From: Lachnospiraceae bacterium
Lineage (GTDB): Bacteria > Bacillota > Clostridia > Lachnospirales > Lachnospiraceae
Direction: 5' to 3'
Length of the DNA stretch: 64,000 nt
Assembly: GCA_017517305.1 (NCBI GenBank)
Contig: JAFWZV010000006.1
Location: 62,001 to 126,000 of the forward strand
Part shown: positions 35,859 through 44,737 of the stretch, in pieces
Layout: each line of letters starts with the position of its first letter
Numbering within the stretch: the first letter of the stretch is position 1
Program-made: the position numbers and the translations under genes
Notes under the pieces: model-generated
Told to the model about the DNA's origin: nothing
The model's database searches: none
Seen by the model: only the letters and a program-made list of their open reading frames with translations

Positions 35859-35884
35859 TAATCCCGGAATGACAGAAGGGATTA
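35859..35884 (+). other. Leader hairpin before flgE
   Basis: TAATCCC (35859-35865) pairs with GGGATTA (35878-35884), and the loop begins GGAATGAC. A further possible stem ACAGCC/GGCTGT (35835-35840 with 35854-35859) lies at the promoter and would be made only in read-through RNA. Confidence 0.45.
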
Positions 35885-35911
35885 AGTATTAAAATATTGG
35901 AGGACAAAATT

Positions 35912-37324
35912 ATGATGAGATCACTTTATTCTGGTGTTGCAGGTCTTAAGACACACCAGACAAAAATGGACGTAATAGGTAACAATATAGCTAACGTAAA
36001 TACTATTGGTTTCAAATCATCATCCGTACTTTTTAGAGATGTTTTATACCAGACAACATCGACTGCAACAGGTGCAACAGCCAGTACTGGTGGTACTAAT
36101 GCATCTCAGATAGGTCTTGGTACTCAGGTTTCATCTATTCAGACAAGCGTAACTGATAATGGTGCTGCACAGAGTACAAATAATCCATATGACCTTATGC
36201 TGAATGGTGAGGATTTCTTCATCGTTAGCCGTGGAGGAGTTAATAATTTTACAAAGGTTGGTAACTTCAGTGTAGATGGTGCGGGATGTCTTGTTACAAG
36301 TAATGGTTATCAGGTTATGGGTTGGCAGGTTGACCCTGAAAATCCATCAGAGATTAAGAAGGATACTGTTTCAGCACTTTATCCAGAGAGTGAAGCTAAC
36401 AAGGTTTCTTCACCAGAGCAGACTACAGATGCATACATGACAGGTAATATTGATCTTACTGATCCTGATCTTACATCAACAGATGGAGCTGCTATATCAA
36501 TGTCAATATATGATGCGCTTGGTTATAGCTATACAGTAAAATTTAAGCTTACACAGGATGAGAATGTAGCTGATAGATCTCAGTATAATTTGGAGATTAT
36601 GTCTGTTAAGGATGCTAATAATGTAGAGATATTAGGTGCGGATAGCCCAGATACTCCTGATGTTGAAGAGGGTGGGTATACTGCAACTATAAATGGACAG
36701 AAGGATATTAAAATTAAGTTCAATCCAGATAATGGTTCTTTTGAGTACGTAGGAGATGGAACACAGGATCTTTCAACTGCATTGTTGAAAATTACTCCAG
36801 ATACAGCGGATAAGGGTGATGTATTTACTTCTGTTGTGAATGGTGAACCTGTAGAGGGAATTACAGTAGATTTCTCAAATCTTACAAGATATGAGTCCGA
36901 TGGTCAGTCAACTGCCAAGATGGTAAGAGGAACAACAGACTCTATGGGCTGTGGTAGATCTATGGGAGCCTTAAGTGATGTAAGTATTGATACATCAGGT
37001 AAAATTTATGGAGTATATACAAACGGTGAAACTAAGCTTTTAGGTCAGATAGCTGTTGCAAGATTCACAAACCCTATGGCTCTTGAGTCAATTGGTGATA
37101 GTATGTATACTACAACTCAGAACTCAGGAGATTTTGATGGAATTGGTACATCAGTAGATGATGGTGGCGGTTCAATGTCTCAGGGTGTTCTCGAAATGTC
37201 AAATGTTGATCTTTCAGCTGAATTTACTGAAATGATTACGACTCAGAGAGGATTCCAGGCAAATTCAAGAATCATTACTACCTCAGATACTATGTTAGAG
37301 GAATTGGTAAATCTTAAGAGATAA
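35912..37324 (+). CDS. flgE: Flagellar hook protein FlgE
   Basis: 470-residue hook protein. The N-terminal rod/hook motif (LYSGVAGLKTHQTKMDVIGNNIANVNTIGFK) and C-terminal hook motif (NVDLSAEFTEMITTQRGFQANSRIITTSDTMLEELVNL) are both complete. The central domain carries YDALGYSYTVKF. ATG 35912, rather than the TTG at 35897, because TTGGAGGA lies between. It has its own sigma-28-like promoter and is followed by a terminator. Confidence 0.97.
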   Translation: MMRSLYSGVAGLKTHQTKMDVIGNNIANVNTIGFKSSSVLFRDVLYQTTSTATGATASTGGTNASQIGLGTQVSSIQTSVTDNGAAQSTNNPYDLMLNGEDFFIVSRGGVNNFTKVGNFSVDGAGCLVTSNGYQVMGWQVDPENPSEIKKDTVSALYPESEANKVSSPEQTTDAYMTGNIDLTDPDLTSTDGAAISMSIYDALGYSYTVKFKLTQDENVADRSQYNLEIMSVKDANNVEILGADSPDTPDVEEGGYTATINGQKDIKIKFNPDNGSFEYVGDGTQDLSTALLKITPDTADKGDVFTSVVNGEPVEGITVDFSNLTRYESDGQSTAKMVRGTTDSMGCGRSMGALSDVSIDTSGKIYGVYTNGETKLLGQIAVARFTNPMALESIGDSMYTTTQNSGDFDGIGTSVDDGGGSMSQGVLEMSNVDLSAEFTEMITTQRGFQANSRIITTSDTMLEELVNLKR

Positions 37325-37353
37325 GCATAATTAATGCAATGTTTAATGGAAAG

Positions 37354-37396
37354 CTTTAAATCCGATGTTTTTGTCGGATTTAAGGTTTTCCTGTTT
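37354..37396 (+). terminator. Intrinsic terminator after flgE
   Basis: Stem CTTTAAATCCGA (37354-37365) with TCGGATTTAAGG (37374-37385), extended by A/T pairs, then a T-rich tail. Marks the end of the flgB-flgE unit. Confidence 0.8.
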
Positions 37397-37405
37397 TTAT
37401 TTTTG

Positions 37406-37434
37406 TAGACATAAAATTTGTATTATGCTATAAT
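37406..37434 (+). promoter_or_regulatory. Sigma-A-type promoter for flbD-motA-motB and downstream genes
   Basis: TAGACA (37406-37411, 5 of 6), 17 bases, TATAAT (37429-37434), with an extended -10 TGC directly before it. A weaker sigma-28-like TAAT-N15-GTCGACAA (37431-37457) overlaps it. Confidence 0.75.
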
Positions 37435-37483
37435 AATCCTAATTGTAGTGTCGACAAATATGGAGTTTTTTCGAGGTGACAAA

Positions 37484-37672
37484 ATGATTGAAGTTACAAG
37501 GCTTAGAGGTTCAAAGATTATAATTAATGCTGAACTGGTTGAATGTATAGAGGAGACTCCCGATACTGTTATTACACTTACTAGTGGTAAGAAGCTTGTT
37601 GTTTCTGAAAGTGGTAAGGAAATAGTGAATTTAGTGATTGATTATAAGAGAAAGATACATACAGCTTTATAG
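37484..37672 (+). CDS. flbD: Flagellar protein FlbD
   Basis: 62-residue FlbD-family protein (MIEVTRLRGSKIIINAELVECIEETPDTVITL...), found between flgE and motA in Gram-positives and spirochaetes. Function unknown; it is not the Caulobacter regulator of the same name. Start at ATG 37484 because CGAGGTGA lies just before it; upstream in-frame ATGs would overlap the promoter. Confidence 0.93.
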   Translation: MIEVTRLRGSKIIINAELVECIEETPDTVITLTSGKKLVVSESGKEIVNLVIDYKRKIHTAL

Positions 37673-37694
37673 CTGTACATAAGAGGTGGACATA

Positions 37695-38483
37695 GTGGAT
37701 ATAGCGTCTATTATTGGTTTTATAGCAGCACTTGTGCTTATGATTTATGGAATGGTTGATGGTAAAGGCTTTGGTGTAATTACAGATACCTTCCTTAATA
37801 TGCCATCTGCCCTTATTACATTTGGTGGATCGTTCGGTGCAGTATTGGCCATGAATACTATGAAAGACTTCCTTGAAGGTGTTAAGACCTTTGGTTTAGT
37901 TTTCAAGCTACCAGCTGCTAATGAAACAGATACAATTAAGACTATTATTGAGTTATCAAATTTGGCCAGAAGAGAAGGTCTCCTTGCATTAGAAGAATCG
38001 ACTAATACATTAGATGATGAATTCATGAAGAAGGGCATTATGCTTATAGTGGATGGTACAGACCCAGAACTGGTTAGAAGTATTTTGGAAGCAGAGATAA
38101 TTAATATAGATGCAAGACATCAAAAAAATATAGGCTTATGGAAGAATCTTGGAGCTATGGGTCCTGCTTGGGGTATGATAGGTACTCTTATCGGACTTAT
38201 AAACATGCTTAAGGATTTGTCTGATCCTGATTCGATTGGTCCTAATATGGCGGTTGCCCTTATTACAACTTTGTATGGTTCGGTGCTTGCTAACTGGATT
38301 TGTTCACCGGTAGCCAATAAGCTAACTAGTTTTAATGATTCTGAGATTAAACTTAAAGAGGTTATGATAGAGGGTATTTTGTCGATTCAAGCGGGCGAAA
38401 ACCCAAGAGTTATAGAAGAGAAGCTTAAATCTTTCTTGTCACCAACTGAAAGAAAAGGCTTTGGTGATGAAGGTGGTGCTTAA
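37695..38483 (+). CDS. motA: Flagellar stator protein MotA
   Basis: 262-residue proton-channel stator subunit with four membrane helices; conserved segments are FLNMPSALITFGGSFGAVLA, NLARREGLLALEE, and WKNLGAMGPAWGMIGTLIGLINML, which holds the channel proline/threonine region. GTG start at 37695 with AAGAGGTGG five bases upstream; the next GTG at 37686 overlaps that site. Three bases from motB. Confidence 0.95.
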   Translation: MDIASIIGFIAALVLMIYGMVDGKGFGVITDTFLNMPSALITFGGSFGAVLAMNTMKDFLEGVKTFGLVFKLPAANETDTIKTIIELSNLARREGLLALEESTNTLDDEFMKKGIMLIVDGTDPELVRSILEAEIINIDARHQKNIGLWKNLGAMGPAWGMIGTLIGLINMLKDLSDPDSIGPNMAVALITTLYGSVLANWICSPVANKLTSFNDSEIKLKEVMIEGILSIQAGENPRVIEEKLKSFLSPTERKGFGDEGGA

Positions 38484-38485
38484 AT

Positions 38486-39331
38486 ATGGCTAAGAGAAAA
38501 GAACAACCACCAGAGGAAGGTTCACCAGCGTGGATGGCCACATTTAGTGATCTTATGAACCTTTTGCTGTGCTTCTTTGTATTGCTTTTTGCTAGTTCTA
38601 CTATGGATGAAGGTAAGATTCAGAAGATAGCAGCATCCTTTGATAATGTAACCTTTAGCGTTATAGATCAGGGTTCTATATCCTTGGTTGAAGGTGGTAT
38701 GTTGTCAGGTGGTGTAAGTCAGGTTCCTGATGCGCAGGCTGTTTTAACTGAGGCTGGTCAAAATATTGAGAATAACAGTGGGGATGAACCAACATCTTCA
38801 TCTACAGATGCTGAAAAGCTTTCAGATGAAGAGCTTAAGGCGGAGCTGGATAAAAGAGGAGAAGAACAATCGGAAGAAATGTATGATGAAATTGTACAGA
38901 TGACAGAATCTTATAGCATAGATACAATTGTTAGTATTGATTATAATGAACAATATGTAGAGCTAGACTTGAATGGCTCGATTTTGTTTGAATCTGGTTC
39001 TGCACAAATAAAAGACGATTCCAAGATGTTTCTTCAGAAAATAGCTAAGATACTTACGAAGTATAGATATTGTATTATTGAAATTGAGGGACATACTGAT
39101 AATATACCTATTTATTCAGCGCAATATTCAAGTAATCGTGAGCTTTCTTCTGAGAGAGCAAGAAATGTATATGAGTATCTTATGAGTCAGGAAGATTTTA
39201 TTGATGCGAATATGAAGGTGGCCGGCTATGGAGAGAGCAGACCAGTTGCATCTAACTCGACCGAGGAAGGAAGAGCAAAAAATAGACGAGTGTCTATAAA
39301 GATATATAATAAGCAGAATTCAAATTATTAA
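38486..39331 (+). CDS. motB: Flagellar stator protein MotB
   Basis: 281-residue stator subunit. Near the N terminus, the single helix WMATFSDLMNLLLCFFVLL carries the proton-binding Asp22. After a variable Ser/Glu-rich linker comes the OmpA-like peptidoglycan-binding domain with IEIEGHTDNIPI and SSERARNVYEYL, KNRRVSIKI. Overlaps MotA's ribosome binding region (AAGGTGG). Confidence 0.96.
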   Translation: MAKRKEQPPEEGSPAWMATFSDLMNLLLCFFVLLFASSTMDEGKIQKIAASFDNVTFSVIDQGSISLVEGGMLSGGVSQVPDAQAVLTEAGQNIENNSGDEPTSSSTDAEKLSDEELKAELDKRGEEQSEEMYDEIVQMTESYSIDTIVSIDYNEQYVELDLNGSILFESGSAQIKDDSKMFLQKIAKILTKYRYCIIEIEGHTDNIPIYSAQYSSNRELSSERARNVYEYLMSQEDFIDANMKVAGYGESRPVASNSTEEGRAKNRRVSIKIYNKQNSNY

Positions 39332-39344
39332 GAAGGAGTTTACT

Positions 39345-39860
39345 ATGAAGAAGAATCTTATAACAGTTCTTATACTTGCGTTATGTATTATTAATCTGGC
39401 ATTTAATATTTTACTTGTATTTACTTTTGTTCCTTCGGTGAAGAAAACAAATAAGCTTGTTGGAGATATTATGGCTGTTCTTGACCTTGAAGTGGCATCA
39501 CAGTCCAATGGTAATAATGGTTTTGATGTTAGTAATTTGGCGCCTTTCCAGTTAGAACAGAGTAATCCTATCAATTTGGCAGATGATGGTTCAGGTGCTC
39601 TTCATGTAGTACAGTATGGACTTACAATAAATCTGGATAAGACAGCTGCAGATTATACAGCAGTGTCAAATAATCTTACCAATTCAACTTCACTATTATA
39701 TGATATGGCAAGAAATATTATAGGTAAGTATACATATAATCAGGTAATAGATGTAAATGTACAGAATCAGATTAAGGCGGAGCTTCTAGCTTCATTAAAG
39801 GAAACCTTTAATACAGAGTGTATATATTCAATTAGCTTCTATAATTGGGTAGCACAATAA
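39345..39860 (+). CDS. fliL: Flagellar basal body-associated protein FliL
   Basis: 171-residue single-pass protein with a helix at residues 5-29 and an external C-terminal domain (DVNVQNQIKAELLASLKETFN, then a short tail). FliL surrounds MotAB to help torque generation. Sequence conservation is low, as usual, and the call depends also on its place between motB and fliM. AAGGAG precedes the ATG. Confidence 0.82.
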   Translation: MKKNLITVLILALCIINLAFNILLVFTFVPSVKKTNKLVGDIMAVLDLEVASQSNGNNGFDVSNLAPFQLEQSNPINLADDGSGALHVVQYGLTINLDKTAADYTAVSNNLTNSTSLLYDMARNIIGKYTYNQVIDVNVQNQIKAELLASLKETFNTECIYSISFYNWVAQ

Positions 39861-39884
39861 TCAATTAACCAGGAGGTGAGAAGC

Positions 39885-40865
39885 GTGGCAGACGTACTCT
39901 CACAAAATGAAATAGACGCTCTATTGAAACAGCTTTCTACTGGTGAACTTGATGTTGATGATATTGAAGAAAACAAAAGTGCAAAAGTTAAAGAGTATGA
40001 TTTCTCTAAACCAGCAAAGTTTTCAAAGGAGCATCTTAGAACAATTGAAATTATATTTGAACATTTTGGTAGATTGCTTAGCAGTAACCTTCCTGCATAT
40101 TTAAGAAAAAATGTGCAGATAGAGGTAATGAATTCGGAAGCAGTAATATATTCTGAATTTTCCAATGCATTGTCAAATCCAGTTTTACTTGGCGTAGTTA
40201 ATATGTCACCGTTGAAGGGTAATATAATAATTGAGATGGCCACTAACATAGGTTACACCATAATTGACAGGTTGCTTGGCGGTGTTGGAGAACCTTTAGA
40301 AAAACCTAGAGAGTTTTCCGAAATTGAATTATCTATTCTAGAAAGAATATTTAATATAATTATTAGCTTACTTAGAGAACCATGGAAGAACGTTGTGGAA
40401 ATTGAGCCTTATCTAGAAAGAATAGAAACAAACTCTCAGTTTGCTCAGATTATATCTCCTACAGAGATGATAGCAATAGTTACTATCAACGTAAATATAG
40501 GAGGTGTAGAGGGATTGATGAATATATGTCTTCCGTTTATGACCTTAGAAGATGTTATGGATAAGCTTAATACTAAGTATTGGTTCTCCACTATGCAGAA
40601 TAAAGACGAAGCAAGTTATGCTGATGTTATTGAAACAGCGATCAACAAAGCATTGGTTCCTGTGTCAGCGTATTTAGGTAAAAGTCATATTACAGTAATT
40701 GACTTTGTTAATCTTCAGGTTGGAGATGTTATAAAGCTTGATAGAAGCGTTGAAGATGAGCTGGACGTATATGTAGGCAACATAGTAAAATTTAAAGCGT
40801 TGCCAGGCTCCTTTAGCGATAATTATGCAGTTAAGATTACAGAAATATATAGAGAGGAGGAATAA
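39885..40865 (+). CDS. fliM: Flagellar motor switch protein FliM
   Basis: 326-residue C-ring protein. The CheY-binding N terminus is the expected VLSQNEIDALLKQL; then come FSKEHLRTIEIIFEHFGRLL, the CheC-like domain and the C-terminal FliN-like domain (VGDVIKLDRSVEDELDVYVGN). GTG start at 39885 with AGGAGGTG six bases upstream. It partners with FliY encoded five bases downstream. Confidence 0.96.
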   Translation: MADVLSQNEIDALLKQLSTGELDVDDIEENKSAKVKEYDFSKPAKFSKEHLRTIEIIFEHFGRLLSSNLPAYLRKNVQIEVMNSEAVIYSEFSNALSNPVLLGVVNMSPLKGNIIIEMATNIGYTIIDRLLGGVGEPLEKPREFSEIELSILERIFNIIISLLREPWKNVVEIEPYLERIETNSQFAQIISPTEMIAIVTINVNIGGVEGLMNICLPFMTLEDVMDKLNTKYWFSTMQNKDEASYADVIETAINKALVPVSAYLGKSHITVIDFVNLQVGDVIKLDRSVEDELDVYVGNIVKFKALPGSFSDNYAVKITEIYREEE

Positions 40866-40870
40866 AGAAT

Positions 40871-42052
40871 ATGGACGGAATGTTATCCCAGGAAGAGATC
40901 AATGCACTCTTAGGCGGCGGCATACCAAGTTCTAATGGTGGCGCTCAGGCTCTTACCGATTCAGAGAAGGACGCATTAGGAGAGATATCCAACATATGTA
41001 TGGGTACCGCAGCTACAACACTTTATTCCTTGGTTAACCAGAAGGTTGTTATTACCACACCAGTTGTAAAAATTACAAGGTGGGAGGAATTAACCTCTGA
41101 TTATGCAAGACCATGCGTTTTTATTAATATCTATTATAAAGAAGGTATAGATGGTAACAACGTATTAATTCTTAAAGAAGATGATGTTAAAATTATTACT
41201 GATTTAATGATGGGAGGGGATGGATTAAACCCTGCACCAGAATTATCGGAGCTTCATTTCAGTGCAATATGTGAAGCGATGAATCAGATGATGGGTTCAT
41301 CAGCCACATCACTATCATCAATGCTTAATACTAAGATTGATATTAGCCCACCAGAGGCTGATTTGGTAGATATGGCTGGAGAAATAGATGAGGCTAAGGT
41401 TACCGACTTCATGAAGAAGGATTTTGCCTGTGTAACCTTTAGAATGACCATAGGTGAACTTGTAGATAGTACCATCATGCAGCTTTATCCAATTGAGCTT
41501 GCGAAGGAACTATATAGAAGATTTTCTGGAGAGGAAGACGAACCTCAGAAAATGCCAGATCCACCTAAGGCTCCAGAACCTCCTAAGTCTGAACCTACTG
41601 CACCTCAGATGCAGCAGACACCACCTATGATGGATCAATCCATGATGATGGGACAACCAATGATGGGACAACCAATGATGGGACAGCCTATGATGGGACA
41701 ACCAATGATGGGACAACCAATGATGATGGGTATGATGCCACCACAAGATGTCAATGTTCAGAATGTTCAGTTTCAGGCATTTAATCCGATGATGAATCCT
41801 GTTACTCAGCAGGAGAATATTGAACTGATAATGGATGTACCATTAGAGGTTTCAGTTGTATTAGGTAGAACAAGAAAGTCTATCAAAGAGATACTGGAAT
41901 TTTCACCAGGAACTATAATTGAACTTGATAAGCTGGCAGGTGAATCTATAGATGTTATGGTTAATCAAAAGCTTGTTGCAAAGGGAGAGGTTGTAGTAAT
42001 TGAAGAAAGTTTTGGTATAAGAATCACAGAGATAATTAAAGAAAAGATTTAA
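40871..42052 (+). CDS. fliY: Flagellar motor switch phosphatase FliY
   Basis: 393-residue FliY: an N-terminal CheY-binding-like motif (LSQEEINALLGGG), a CheC/CheX-like phosphatase domain (ALGEISNICMGTAATTLYSLV, ICEAMNQMMGSSATSLS), a Pro/Met-rich linker with five MMGQP repeats, and a C-terminal FliN domain (IELIMDVPLEVSVVLGRT..). It builds the C ring and dephosphorylates CheY-P in Gram-positives. Followed by cheY. Confidence 0.94.
   Translation: MDGMLSQEEINALLGGGIPSSNGGAQALTDSEKDALGEISNICMGTAATTLYSLVNQKVVITTPVVKITRWEELTSDYARPCVFINIYYKEGIDGNNVLILKEDDVKIITDLMMGGDGLNPAPELSELHFSAICEAMNQMMGSSATSLSSMLNTKIDISPPEADLVDMAGEIDEAKVTDFMKKDFACVTFRMTIGELVDSTIMQLYPIELAKELYRRFSGEEDEPQKMPDPPKAPEPPKSEPTAPQMQQTPPMMDQSMMMGQPMMGQPMMGQPMMGQPMMGQPMMMGMMPPQDVNVQNVQFQAFNPMMNPVTQQENIELIMDVPLEVSVVLGRTRKSIKEILEFSPGTIIELDKLAGESIDVMVNQKLVAKGEVVVIEESFGIRITEIIKEKI
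41645..41719 (+). repeat. Five 15-bp tandem repeats in fliY
   Basis: Five near-identical 15-base units (ATGATGGGACAACCA) encode MMGQP five times in the linker between the CheC-like and FliN domains. Copy number may vary by slippage without breaking frame. Confidence 0.95.
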
Positions 42053-42081
42053 TTAAAATATAACATAAAGGAGTATAAATT

Positions 42082-42444
42082 ATGGCAAAGAGTATTTTAA
42101 TATGTGATGATGCGGCATTTATGAGAATGATGATTAAGGACATATTAGTTAAGAATGGTTACAACATTGCAGGTGAGGCAGAGAATGGATTGAAGGCTGT
42201 TGAAAAATATAATGAGACTAAGCCAGATCTTGTTCTTATGGATATTACAATGCCAGAGATGGATGGTATTCAGGCTCTTAAGAAAATTAAGGCAGCTGAT
42301 CCTAATGCTAGTGTTGTTATGTGTTCTGCTATGGGTCAGCAGGCTATGGTTATAGAGTCTATTCAGTCAGGTGCGAGAGACTTTATTGTTAAGCCATTCC
42401 AGCCAGACAGAGTAATCGAGGCTGTTAAGAAAGCAGTTGAGTAA
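42082..42444 (+). CDS. cheY: Chemotaxis response regulator CheY
   Basis: 120-residue single receiver domain. Phospho-acceptor Asp54 (LVLMDITMPEMDG), acid pocket DD at 9-10 and Lys in IVKPF. Phosphorylated by CheA, it binds FliM/FliY to change motor rotation. Position between fliY and fliO is the same as in Bacillus subtilis. AAAGGAG precedes the ATG. Confidence 0.96.
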   Translation: MAKSILICDDAAFMRMMIKDILVKNGYNIAGEAENGLKAVEKYNETKPDLVLMDITMPEMDGIQALKKIKAADPNASVVMCSAMGQQAMVIESIQSGARDFIVKPFQPDRVIEAVKKAVE

Positions 42445-42445
42445 T

Positions 42446-42835
42446 ATGTACACTTTATTATCAGGGAATTTAAGAGATAATTCCCTATATAATGTTATTT
42501 CCTTGATTTTAATATTTGTTTTTATTCTTGTTTTAGCGTATTTTACAACTAAGCTTGCTGCTAAGCTTCAAGGTAATTCTTTGACTAAAAACGCTAATAT
42601 TAAGATAATTGAGAGCTTTAGGCTTGGAGGCAATAAATTTATTTCTATTGTTAAAATAGGAGAAGCTTATTACGCCCTTGGTTTTGGCAAAGATGAAATC
42701 ACTATGATTGATAAGCTGGATGAGGATAGTTTTTTTCTTCCAGAAGATAAAAACCAAAGCGAGAAGAAAAGCTTTAAAGAGATATTAATAAGTATTAATG
42801 ATAAGGATATAGAAGAAAAAATTGATAAAAAGTAG
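42446..42835 (+). CDS. fliO: Flagellar export protein FliO
   Basis: 129-residue FliO (FliZ-like) with one helix near residues 16-38 and a cytoplasmic region (NIKIIESFRLGGNKFISIVKIGEAYYALG) that is family-typical. Helps assemble FliP in the export gate. Start is probably ATG 42446; a TTG at 42437 overlapping the cheY stop is also possible. No strong ribosome binding site, so translation may be coupled to cheY. Confidence 0.85.
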   Translation: MYTLLSGNLRDNSLYNVISLILIFVFILVLAYFTTKLAAKLQGNSLTKNANIKIIESFRLGGNKFISIVKIGEAYYALGFGKDEITMIDKLDEDSFFLPEDKNQSEKKSFKEILISINDKDIEEKIDKK

Positions 42836-42843
42836 GTAGTTCT

Positions 42844-43671
42844 ATGAAATATGCAAAGCTGCGCAAATTAATATTATTACTTTTAATTCCGCTTGCTCTT
42901 ACGGTCATATTTTCCGGTTCATACACTAATGCTACCGCTGTAACTCCAGAAACAGAAGCTGAAGAGGGGCTGGATGAGGCTATTACAGATGATGAAGGTT
43001 TGTCAGTTGGTCTGACTCTAAATTCTAATTCTGATGATACAACCTTGTCTGGAACTCTTCAGATTTTATTGGTTATTACTGTAATTTCATTAGCTCCATC
43101 GATATTAGTTATGGTGACCTCATTCACAAGAATTGTCGTTGTGTTGAGTTTTACTAGACAGGCTATAGGCACCCAGTCTTCTCCACCTAATAATGTATTG
43201 ATAGGGCTCTCATTATTTTTAACCCTTTTTATTATGAGTCCGGTATTTCTTCAAATAAAAGAAGAGGCTATTGATCCCTTATCGGCCAATGAAATTACTC
43301 AGGAAGAAGCGATAGATAAGTGTGTAGATCCCCTTAAAACGTTTATGTTAGAACAGGTTAGACAAGAGGATTTAAGGTTATTTATGGATATAGCTAAGGT
43401 TGATACAGTAGAAAGTGCAGATGAATTGTCTCTAACTATTGTTATTCCTGCGTTTATTATAAGTGAGCTAAGAGCTGCATTTATAATAGGCTTTTTGATA
43501 TATATTCCATTTATTGTTATAGATATGGTAGTTGCATCAGTATTGATGTCTATGGGTATGATGATGCTTCCACCAACAACAATATCTATGCCATTTAAAA
43601 TTTTGTTGTTTATTTTGGCTGATGGTTGGAATTTGGTTATTGGTGAATTAGTCAATTCCTTTAGTTTTTGA
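42844..43671 (+). CDS. fliP: Flagellar export gate protein FliP
   Basis: 275-residue core gate protein, with a cleavable-type N-terminal signal segment (residues 8-30), then helices and the conserved LAPSILVMVTSFTRIVVVLSFTRQA, NNVLIGLSLFLTLFIM, and IPFIVIDMVVASVLMSMGMMMLPP. Together with FliQ and FliR it forms the export channel. Confidence 0.97.
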   Translation: MKYAKLRKLILLLLIPLALTVIFSGSYTNATAVTPETEAEEGLDEAITDDEGLSVGLTLNSNSDDTTLSGTLQILLVITVISLAPSILVMVTSFTRIVVVLSFTRQAIGTQSSPPNNVLIGLSLFLTLFIMSPVFLQIKEEAIDPLSANEITQEEAIDKCVDPLKTFMLEQVRQEDLRLFMDIAKVDTVESADELSLTIVIPAFIISELRAAFIIGFLIYIPFIVIDMVVASVLMSMGMMMLPPTTISMPFKILLFILADGWNLVIGELVNSFSF

Positions 43672-43686
43672 TAAGAGGTGATTTTT

Positions 43687-43956
43687 GTGACAACTGGAGA
43701 AGTTGTTGATATTGCAAGTGAGGCAATTTGGATAATAATTGAATGTGCTACACCCCTTCTTTTGGTGTCTTTGATAGTTGGTCTTATCATAAGTATTTTT
43801 CAGACTGTCACTTCTATTCAGGAACAGACCTTAACCTTTGTTCCTAAGATATTGGTTATGTTTCTTATGATTATTTTAACCGGAGATTGGTTGTTGAATA
43901 ATATATTGTCCTTTATGCAGGATTTGTGGAGTAGATTTGGAGATTATGTGAGGTAA
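43687..43956 (+). CDS. fliQ: Flagellar export gate protein FliQ
   Basis: 89-residue protein with two membrane helices (TPLLLVSLIVGLIISIFQ, TFVPKILVMFLMIILTG), the FliQ pattern. GTG start at 43687 with AAGAGGTGA upstream; an earlier in-frame GTG at 43678 overlaps that site. Confidence 0.95.
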   Translation: MTTGEVVDIASEAIWIIIECATPLLLVSLIVGLIISIFQTVTSIQEQTLTFVPKILVMFLMIILTGDWLLNNILSFMQDLWSRFGDYVR

Positions 43957-43962
43957 TAGCTT

Positions 43963-44736
43963 ATGGATTTAAGTATTGAAACTCTAAAGCTTGAGGCCTT
44001 TTTGTTAGTTCTTGTTAGAATTGCGTGTTTTGTAGCTATCGCTCCTGTATTTGGACATAAAAGTATAAATGCAAGACTTAGAGTGCTTATTGCTGCTTGC
44101 ATTTCACTGACTGTATTCATGGCTATGGACCCGGATATGCCAGAATATAATACAGTTTTTGGCTTTTCGTTTTTGCTAATAAAAGAAGCTGCCATAGGAC
44201 TTGCTTTAGGCTTTGTATCAAGTCTTGTCATGTCTATAATAAGTATGGCAGGAGAATTTATTGATAGAGAAATTGGTATTTCCATGGCTCAATCCTTTGA
44301 TATTAATACAGGCACAATGACCACCATTACTGCGAATTTATATGATAAGATGGTTTATTTGGTTATATTAATTACTAATCTACATTATTACATTCTTAAA
44401 GCGGTGGTTCGTTCCTTTGAAATTGTACCATTAGGGAGCTTTAATATGAATATACCTGTTATGTATACTCAGGTTTTAGGCTTTGTAATTGAGTTTTTTT
44501 TAATCGGTTTTAGAATAGCTATGCCAATTTTTATAGCGGCTACAATTATTAATATAATATTGGGCGTTATGACCAAGAGCTCTCCACAGATGAATATGTT
44601 TGCTATAGGAATTCAGATGAAAATTATTCTTGGTATGTTAGCCTTGGCAATTATGATTATGTTTGTGCCTAATATCACAAATTATCTGATGGAAAAAATG
44701 GATAGTATGCTATCATCTCTTCTGGGAGGAATGTAG
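43963..44736 (+). CDS. fliR: Flagellar export gate protein FliR
   Basis: 257-residue multispanning gate protein with VLVRIACFVAIAPVFGHKSINARLR and KEAAIGLALGFVSSLVMSIISMAGEFIDREIG, both FliR signatures. The start is six bases after fliQ. Together with FliP and FliQ it makes the export pore. Confidence 0.96.
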   Translation: MDLSIETLKLEAFLLVLVRIACFVAIAPVFGHKSINARLRVLIAACISLTVFMAMDPDMPEYNTVFGFSFLLIKEAAIGLALGFVSSLVMSIISMAGEFIDREIGISMAQSFDINTGTMTTITANLYDKMVYLVILITNLHYYILKAVVRSFEIVPLGSFNMNIPVMYTQVLGFVIEFFLIGFRIAMPIFIAATIINIILGVMTKSSPQMNMFAIGIQMKIILGMLALAIMIMFVPNITNYLMEKMDSMLSSLLGGM

Positions 44737-44737
44737 C

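Noticed and set aside
41645..41719. CRISPR-like array
   Set aside because: The 15-base units are contiguous, without spacers, and encode part of FliY.
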